Position numbers and translations under genes: made by a program. Positions 59,404 to 64,000 of a DNA stretch of 64,000 bases are shown one piece after another. Positions within the stretch are counted from its first letter, which is position 1. Each line of letters begins with the position of its first letter. Source of the DNA: Chitinophaga solisilvae (GTDB lineage: Bacteria; Bacteroidota; Bacteroidia; Chitinophagales; Chitinophagaceae); NCBI RefSeq assembly GCF_009928525.1, contig NZ_JAABOK010000006.1, positions 434,001 through 498,000 on the forward strand. The letters run 5' to 3'. The notes beneath the pieces were generated by a model, which was not told where the DNA came from, did not search any database, and worked only from the letters and a program-made list of their open reading frames with translations.

Positions 59404-59642
59404 CCATGCAGCTTCCAGGCCTTGTACTGTTCACGCAGGCAATGGCCGCAGGGGCGGTAGCCATAAGACGCCGCCTCCTGCTCATTGCGGAAGAACACAC
59501 GGTTCCCTGCTTTCATGCGCTTGCCCGATGCGCAGGAGAGCAGGCCGTATATCTTCAGTTGTTTATTACCGCCCAGCGTAACAGCGCCGGCTCTTATCAT
59601 CTGCCGGATGGCTATCGGGTCGAAATCTATTTGTAATATCAT
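59400..59642 (-). CDS. Stand-alone Ada-type zinc-binding domain protein
   Basis: The 80-residue protein corresponds to the N-terminal metal-binding domain of Ada, which repairs DNA methylphosphotriesters. C37 and the C65-x-x-C68 pair (RPCGHCL) are present, with the conserved NRVFFRNEQEAASYGYRPC strand. The usual second Cys of the CRPSC motif is replaced by Lys41, so a four-Cys zinc site cannot be formed from these positions alone. It lacks the methyltransferase and AraC parts of full Ada. It overlaps the 2OG oxygenase gene by 4 bp, so it is co-translated with it, suggesting joint action in alkylation damage. Confidence 0.8.
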   Translation of the reverse strand: MILQIDFDPIAIRQMIRAGAVTLGGNKQLKIYGLLSCASGKRMKAGNRVFFRNEQEAASYGYRPCGHCLREQYKAWKLHG

Positions 59643-60352
59643 GTCAGCGCGTCGTGGAAGATGATGCCTAATGTATGCCGGTTGCCCGTATGCAGCGGGC
59701 TTACGCCATGTTTCATATTTACGCGGTAGTAGCCCCTGCTGCCTTTCACCGGCCGGAAATTGGTGGTGAATATCAACATGTCTCCCTGCCGTGGCTGCAG
59801 CACATTGGCTTTGGATTGCGCGCGCGGGATCTGTTCTGTCAGTACAAACTCGCCGCCGGTATAATCTTTACCTGGTTCATTCAGAAACAGTACGATCTGC
59901 ATGGGGAAATAAATATCGCCGTAGAGGTCCTGGTGCAGCGTATTGAAGCCGCCCGGCCCGTATTTCAGTATCAGTACGGTGGGTTTGTCCTGCCCGTTTT
60001 CCCGGCATTGCTGCTGCAACGCTTCGTGGGTGTCCGGGAATTTTGTCTCTGTCTGTAATACTTCCATCCATTTATTGGCTACAGGCGCAATGTGCGTATA
60101 TACTTCCTGCCTGATAGCTGTAATCAGCGGTGGCAGCGGATAGCGAAAGTATTTGTATTCTCCGCTGCCGAAGCGGTAGCGTTCCATGGAAATAGTTTTG
60201 CGATAGGTATCCGGCGCCTGATAATCTTTTATCAGCTGTTCACATTCCGCCGGCGTCAATATATTTTCAACAATGCTGAATCCTTTGCTGTGCAGCTCTT
60301 CTGTGGCAGTGGCCCAGTCGGTCGCCTGCAGGCGTGCGGTTATATCTGTCAT
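59639..60352 (-). CDS. 2-oxoglutarate/Fe(II)-dependent oxygenase
   Basis: From the ATG at 60352 the product has 237 residues (a TTG eight codons upstream is also in frame). The iron triad is H140-x-D142 (TLHQDLYG) and H215 (NMKHGV), with R225 placed to bind 2-oxoglutarate. It matches the prolyl-4-hydroxylase-like class (FPMQIVLFLNEPGKDYTGGEFVLTEQ) rather than AlkB. Coupling by ATGA overlap to an Ada-type zinc domain suggests a nucleic-acid or protein damage role. The cytochrome gene diverges from it. Confidence 0.85.
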   Translation of the reverse strand: MTDITARLQATDWATATEELHSKGFSIVENILTPAECEQLIKDYQAPDTYRKTISMERYRFGSGEYKYFRYPLPPLITAIRQEVYTHIAPVANKWMEVLQTETKFPDTHEALQQQCRENGQDKPTVLILKYGPGGFNTLHQDLYGDIYFPMQIVLFLNEPGKDYTGGEFVLTEQIPRAQSKANVLQPRQGDMLIFTTNFRPVKGSRGYYRVNMKHGVSPLHTGNRHTLGIIFHDALT

Positions 60353-60505
60353 ATCCTGATAGCTTTTATTCCACAAAAGTAGACAGATGCAAGAGCGGAG
60401 AAAACCCGGTTCTTGCTTTTTTGCTGTCAGAAAAAGTAATCATGCAAATAACTTTTGGTTATCGTTTATAAACAATGGTGATTTCTCTCAAACTGTCTGT
60501 GCTTC

Positions 60506-60513
60506 TACCTTTG
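60506..60513 (+). promoter_or_regulatory. Bacteroidota -7 element TACCTTTG
   Basis: TACCTTTG fits TAnnTTTG and lies 17 bases before the ATG at 60531. No clear -33 element is seen. Confidence 0.5.
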
Positions 60514-60530
60514 AGCTACATCAAAGAACA

Positions 60531-61541
60531 ATGACCATGAGAATTGACTGGTTCCCGTTATGCCTGTTTACCGTTGTGGCGATTGTGATCGCCAGAGAAT
60601 GTATCTGCAGTTATGAAGAAAAAGAACGTGATAATAAAGCGTTCGCTGCTTATCTTGCCACGCAGCATGGCGACAGCGTATGGACAGGCCGCCGTCCGCA
60701 ACAGATTCCTTACTTTACCGATACGGGCGCGCTGGTACAATACGGCTACGAGCTGATAGCCAATACAGCTGCGTATCTGGGGCCTGAAGGCAGTATAGCG
60801 AAGCTGAGCAATGGCATGAACTGCCAGAACTGCCACCTGCAGGGCGGCGTAGTACCTTTCGGTAATAACTTCGGAAAGGTATTTGCCACCTATCCGCAAT
60901 ACCGTGCGCGTAACAACGGGATACAGGATATCCCGCAGCGTATTACGGACTGCTTTGAAAGAAGCCTGAACGGTCATGCACCGGATACCGGCAGCAGGGA
61001 GATGAAAGCGATTACCGCCTATATCCGCTGGCTGGGCGATGGGGTGCCTAAAGGCATGAAGCCGCCGGGTACCAGCATTATGAAGCTGCCATACCTTCAC
61101 CGCAGTGCAGATGTGCGGCAGGGGGAACGGATATACCGGGAGCAGTGCAGCAGCTGCCACGGTAAGGATGGGGAAGGCGTGGAAAGTAAGGTGGTAAAGG
61201 GTTACAGCTATCCGCCGCTATGGGGCGAACACAGCTACAACGATGGTGCAGGATTGTACCGTCTCAGTAACTTCGCCGGCTTTGTATATAACAACATGCC
61301 CTACGGTACAGATTATCATCGTCCGAAACTGAGTGTGGAAGAGTCCTGGGACGTAGCGGCATTTGTCAACAGCCGGCCGCGCCCGCACTTCAATCAGCAG
61401 CATGACTGGCAGCTGGTCGCCGGAAAGCCGGTAGACTATCCCTTTAAGCCTTATGCAGACACCTTCACGGAATATCAGCATAAGTTTGGTCCGTTTCAGC
61501 CGATAAAAGAGGAACAACGAAAACAATTAGTTACCAGATAA
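60531..61541 (+). CDS. Dihaem c-type cytochrome, TsdA-like thiosulfate dehydrogenase/tetrathionate reductase
   Basis: The 336-residue product has an N-terminal membrane anchor or signal (residues 7-22) and two haem c sites: C98-x-x-C101-H102 (NGMNCQNCHLQGG) and C206-x-x-C209-H210 (EQCSSCHGKDGEG). Between them the pattern YPQYRARNNGIQDIPQRITDCFERSLNG with Cys141 is that of TsdA, where the Cys at this place ligates the catalytic haem. NNMPYG offers a Met ligand to the second haem. TsdA interconverts thiosulfate and tetrathionate in the periplasm. DsrE and ModA-like genes follow. The ATG at 60531 was chosen; 60537 is equally possible, and the frame is open further upstream. Confidence 0.78.
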   Translation: MTMRIDWFPLCLFTVVAIVIARECICSYEEKERDNKAFAAYLATQHGDSVWTGRRPQQIPYFTDTGALVQYGYELIANTAAYLGPEGSIAKLSNGMNCQNCHLQGGVVPFGNNFGKVFATYPQYRARNNGIQDIPQRITDCFERSLNGHAPDTGSREMKAITAYIRWLGDGVPKGMKPPGTSIMKLPYLHRSADVRQGERIYREQCSSCHGKDGEGVESKVVKGYSYPPLWGEHSYNDGAGLYRLSNFAGFVYNNMPYGTDYHRPKLSVEESWDVAAFVNSRPRPHFNQQHDWQLVAGKPVDYPFKPYADTFTEYQHKFGPFQPIKEEQRKQLVTR

Positions 61542-61546
61542 AAAAG

Positions 61547-62017
61547 ATGAACATGAAGAAGTTAATGATGATTGCCGTAATGCTGCTGCTGATGAGTGCA
61601 GGCTATGCGCAGGTACATGATTCCCTGTTACTGAAGAACCGCGCCTATACAGGCGCTGTGGCCAAGCGTCACCACTACTATGCGATCTATCAGCTGGATA
61701 AAAATGATCCCAAGGTGATCCAGAAAGCTATCCGCAATATCAACAATGCACTCAACGACCCGCGCCTGAAAGGCAAGCTCTCTGTGGAACTGATTGCTTT
61801 TTCCGCAGGTACTGACGCCCTGCTGAAAGGCAGCGAATATGAAAATGACCTGAAGAACCTGGTGGGCAGAGGGGTGATCGTAGCGCAATGCAGCAATACC
61901 TTACAGGAACGCAAGATCAGCAAAGATCAGCTGTATGATTTCATCGCGCTGGTGCCCAGCGGCAACGGTGAGCTGATTATCCGCCAGGCCGAAGGCTGGG
62001 CGATTGTTAAACCATAA
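61547..62017 (+). CDS. Exported DsrE-family protein
   Basis: The 156-residue product has a signal peptide (cleavage near GYAQV) and a DsrE/DsrF-like alpha/beta domain: HYYAIYQLDKNDPKVIQKAIRNINNALND, LSVELIAFSAGTDALLKG, GRGVIVAQCSNTLQERKISKDQL and a closing strand GELIIRQAEGWAIVKP. The Cys in AQCSNTL is in the position that carries persulfide in sulfur-trafficking DsrE proteins. It lies 5 bp after the TsdA-like gene and 12 bp before the ModA-like gene, so it is part of a periplasmic sulfur operon. Confidence 0.8.
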   Translation: MNMKKLMMIAVMLLLMSAGYAQVHDSLLLKNRAYTGAVAKRHHYYAIYQLDKNDPKVIQKAIRNINNALNDPRLKGKLSVELIAFSAGTDALLKGSEYENDLKNLVGRGVIVAQCSNTLQERKISKDQLYDFIALVPSGNGELIIRQAEGWAIVKP

Positions 62018-62029
62018 CAACAGATTTTT

Positions 62030-62935
62030 ATGAAGAAGATATTTTTACTGGCCACCCTCCTGGCAGGGATGGCAACGGCTGCCTGCGCCCAGGACTACCG
62101 TTTTGATCCACCCTGGAATACGCCTCCCGCCAGCAAGGTTATGTTTACAGTTCCCGGCGTGGACAATGTCCCTGATCTCTACGGTGATATCAACGATCCG
62201 CAGCTGGTCATATTTTTTGCGGGCAACCAGTTTATGTGCATCGATGAACTGATTACCGCTTTTAAAGCAGCCTATCCGCAATATACCCGTGTATTTGCAG
62301 AAACGCTGCCGCCGGGCATCCTGGCACAGCAGCTTATCGGCGGCTCTCTTACCATCGGCAACATGCGCATCACCCTGCAACCCGATGTGTATACTGCCGG
62401 TAAAAGCCGCATCACCCAGATGCAGCCTTATTTCAGCGATACCGTTGCCTATACGCATAACAGGCTGGCCATTATGACGCCTGCCGGAAACCCGGCACAG
62501 GTACACTCCCTGCAGGATCTCGGTAAACCGCATGTACGTGTGAGCATGCCCAATCCCGAATGGGAAGGCATTGGTAAAAGAATAGAGGAAGCATTCATCA
62601 AAGCCGGCGGTACCGCACTGCAGCAGCAGATCATGCATGCCAAAGTGAAGGACAGTACTACTTTCCTCACCCAGATACACCACCGGCAATCACCTATGCG
62701 CATACTCTACCATCAGAGCGATGCTGCCCCCGTCTGGTACTCCGAAGCCTACTATCAGCAAAAAGCCGGTCACCCGGTTACGCTGATACCCATCCCGGAT
62801 GAACACAATATCACTGCCACCTATATGGCCGGCCAGTTGAAGAATGCTCCCCATCCGCAAGCTGCCGCAGATTTCATGACCTTTATCGTCAGCGCGAAAG
62901 CAAAGGAAATTTACAGGAGTTTTGGATTCAGGTAG
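62030..62935 (+). CDS. ModA-like periplasmic binding protein of the sulfur operon
   Basis: The 301-residue product has a signal peptide ending ACAQD and a type-II periplasmic binding protein fold resembling ModA and tungstate/molybdate or sulfate-binding proteins (LVIFFAGNQFMCIDELITAFKAAYPQYTRVFAETLPPG; NRLAIMTPAGNPAQVHSLQDLGKPHVRVSMPNPEWEGIG; AAADFMTFIVSAKAKEIYRSFGF). No permease or ATPase gene is adjacent, so it may serve as a sensor, carrier or anion-binding partner to the TsdA/DsrE pair rather than as an importer. It ends 5 bp before inverted repeat G. Confidence 0.8.
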   Translation: MKKIFLLATLLAGMATAACAQDYRFDPPWNTPPASKVMFTVPGVDNVPDLYGDINDPQLVIFFAGNQFMCIDELITAFKAAYPQYTRVFAETLPPGILAQQLIGGSLTIGNMRITLQPDVYTAGKSRITQMQPYFSDTVAYTHNRLAIMTPAGNPAQVHSLQDLGKPHVRVSMPNPEWEGIGKRIEEAFIKAGGTALQQQIMHAKVKDSTTFLTQIHHRQSPMRILYHQSDAAPVWYSEAYYQQKAGHPVTLIPIPDEHNITATYMAGQLKNAPHPQAAADFMTFIVSAKAKEIYRSFGFR

Positions 62936-62940
62936 ATTTT

Positions 62941-63063
62941 GAATTACGAATTACGAATTGCGAATTACGAATGAGGAGCGAAGATTTGAGCGAAGAAGTA
63001 AATCCTTTATCCGCTTAAATCTTCGCTCCTCATTCGTAATTCGCAATTCGTAATTCGTAATTC
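62941..63063. repeat. Long inverted repeat, copy G (52-bp arms)
   Basis: Arms 62941-62992 and 63012-63063 are complementary over 52 bp with a single G-T type mismatch. The sequence is almost the same as copy A, including the central GAAGAAGTAAAT(T/C)CTTTATC loop. It lies between the stop codons of the convergent ModA-like and AraC genes and is a likely bidirectional terminator. Confidence 0.95.
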
Positions 63064-63068
63064 CCATC

Positions 63069-63920
63069 TCAATAGTTTTTCCCCGGAAGCGTTATACAAA
63101 ACCCTGTTTTCTGTATCTGTTGTACAAATTGCTGCGGGGTGGCGCCGAGGTAGTGTTGAAAGTCTTTGATGAGGTGGCTTTGATCGTGGTAGCCGAAGTC
63201 AAGGATGATGTCGTACCAGTCGGGAGCGGGAGAAGGGTTGTCCTGCAGTCTTTGCAGTACCTGCTTGAAGCGGATGAAGCGGAGCAGTTCTTTGGGGGAT
63301 GAGCCGGTGTATTTCCTGAAGCGTAGCTGTATGCTGCGTTCGGTAAGTTGTGCATCCCTGGCGATGGCTTTTACGGGCTGTACAGCAGGGTTGCCGAAGT
63401 AGGGAACGCCTTGCAGCAGAGGTTGTGTACCGGTTTCTGACTCCTGCAGGTAGGCGGTGATGTAGTTGCTGAGAATAGCTATTCTGTCTTCCAGACGGGA
63501 GGTATTATGCAGTATCTGCCAGAGTTCTTTTATCCAGGGAGTGGTATGGAGTGTAGCCGGGTCCGTTAGTTGTTCTGCGGGAATATTTTCTACCGGGGTG
63601 CGGAAGAGCCGGTAGAATCCGTCGAGGGTGAAAACGGTGACGATAAGATCTGTGCCCGGTTGTATTTCATAATTGAGCATTCTCTTCAGTGGTCCGAGTA
63701 CGGCTACATCTTTCAGGGGTTCTCCGCCCACAGGTTCTCCTGCAAAGGAGATATGGAGGGAGGCTCCGAAATTCAGCAGCAGCAACATATCGAAGTTAGG
63801 AGACAGCCGTGCCACTTCCCGTTCAAACCCTGCTGAAGTCTGTATCACATAAAAATGCCTGACAGCATCTTCTAATGCAGGCGGCGCCTCAAAATGACGA
63901 TTTATTTGAGATGTGGTCAT
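63069..63920 (-). CDS. AraC-family regulator
   Basis: The 283-residue protein has an N-terminal DUF6597-like sensing domain (HFEAPPALEDAVRHFYVIQTS, LLLLNFGASLHISFAGEPVGGEPLKDVAVLGPLKRMLNYEIQPGTDLIVTVFTLDGFYRLF) and a C-terminal AraC helix-turn-helix pair (AIARDAQLTERSIQLRFRKYTGSSPKELLRFIRFKQVLQRLQ; DWYDIILDFGYHDQSHLIKDFQHYLGATP). Its target is unknown; the gene is convergent with the sulfur operon and not divergent from any gene in the window. Inverted repeat H lies in its upstream region. Confidence 0.85.
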   Translation of the reverse strand: MTTSQINRHFEAPPALEDAVRHFYVIQTSAGFEREVARLSPNFDMLLLLNFGASLHISFAGEPVGGEPLKDVAVLGPLKRMLNYEIQPGTDLIVTVFTLDGFYRLFRTPVENIPAEQLTDPATLHTTPWIKELWQILHNTSRLEDRIAILSNYITAYLQESETGTQPLLQGVPYFGNPAVQPVKAIARDAQLTERSIQLRFRKYTGSSPKELLRFIRFKQVLQRLQDNPSPAPDWYDIILDFGYHDQSHLIKDFQHYLGATPQQFVQQIQKTGFCITLPGKNY

Positions 63921-63924
63921 TTTA

Positions 63925-64000
63925 TTATTTGAGATTTAAAAAATGCAGCGGAGATCAGCACAAAGGTATTACATAATATCCCTGCTGATCTCCGCTGCAT
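63925..64000. repeat. Long inverted repeat, copy H, cut by the window end
   Basis: ATGCAGCGGAGATCAGCA (63943-63960) pairs exactly with the last 18 bases of the window (63983-64000). The outer left arm has ATTATTTGAGATTT, as in copy C, and its partner should continue beyond the window. It lies upstream of the AraC gene start. Confidence 0.85.

Noticed and set aside
1..64000. tRNA, rRNA or riboswitch genes
   Set aside because: I looked for cloverleaf-like hairpins with CCA ends, conserved rRNA words and known riboswitch cores in the intergenic gaps and saw none.

Overview
The window reads as chromosomal DNA from a member of the Bacteroidota, most likely a Chitinophaga-like soil bacterium. The reasons are TAnnTTTG-type -7 promoter elements, a CzcA-type RND pump fused to its own outer-membrane factor, many lipoproteins and BACON/IPT-style beta-proteins, two families of alpha-L-fucosidase, and mixed-GC, densely packed genes. 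No rRNA, tRNA, CRISPR array, transposase or phage structural gene was seen.

Layout. 1-6405: end of an outer-membrane barrel gene, a GH95 fucosidase, two small orphan genes and a stand-alone PBP2. 6540-12644: a heavy-metal efflux locus on the minus strand (adaptor plus RND/OMF fusion, with a small accessory protein upstream). 12845-18902: VIT1-like transporter, polysaccharide flippase, GT2 glycosyltransferase, glucose-6-phosphate dehydrogenase and a membrane protein. 18903-24751: serine hydrolase, UvrA2-type ABC protein, Crp/Fnr regulator, HAD phosphatase and a CAT-like acetyltransferase, a set with a xenobiotic-resistance flavour. 24894-36802: nine tightly packed minus-strand genes forming an unusual cassette: a subtilisin, three large unrecognised proteins, two tiny overlapping genes, a protein with a trypco2-like domain, an M15 peptidase with a long disordered front end, and an 825-residue protein carrying four different lytic/peptidase modules. 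None has a visible signal peptide. This is the best candidate for an undescribed system. 37365-45702: SDR plus MarR pair, a GH28-like beta-helix protein, a DUF1080 protein and a FAD/Fe-S dehydrogenase of the D-lactate/glycolate type. 45849-52382: an AraC-controlled L-fucose utilisation operon (SDR, L-fuconate dehydratase, sodium symporter, GH29 fucosidase, mutarotase), consistent with the non-phosphorylating pathway that yields pyruvate and lactate. 52586-59403: a TetR-controlled TolC/HlyD/ABC efflux operon with a matched pair of palindromic operators. 59400-60352: a stand-alone Ada-type zinc domain with a 2OG-Fe(II) oxygenase. 60531-62935: a TsdA-like dihaem cytochrome, a DsrE protein and a ModA-like binding protein. 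63069-63920: an AraC regulator.

Running through the window is a second unusual feature: a dispersed family of long intergenic inverted repeats (eight copies or remnants). Arms of roughly 18-100 bp are built from short AT-rich words around a conserved core close to GCAGCGAAGAT or GGAGCGAAGAT. Several are perfect or near-perfect hairpins of 46-60 bp between convergent genes. Two copies 56 kb apart are almost identical, while others have private inner sequence that is nonetheless exactly complementary between arms, so pairing is being maintained or regenerated.
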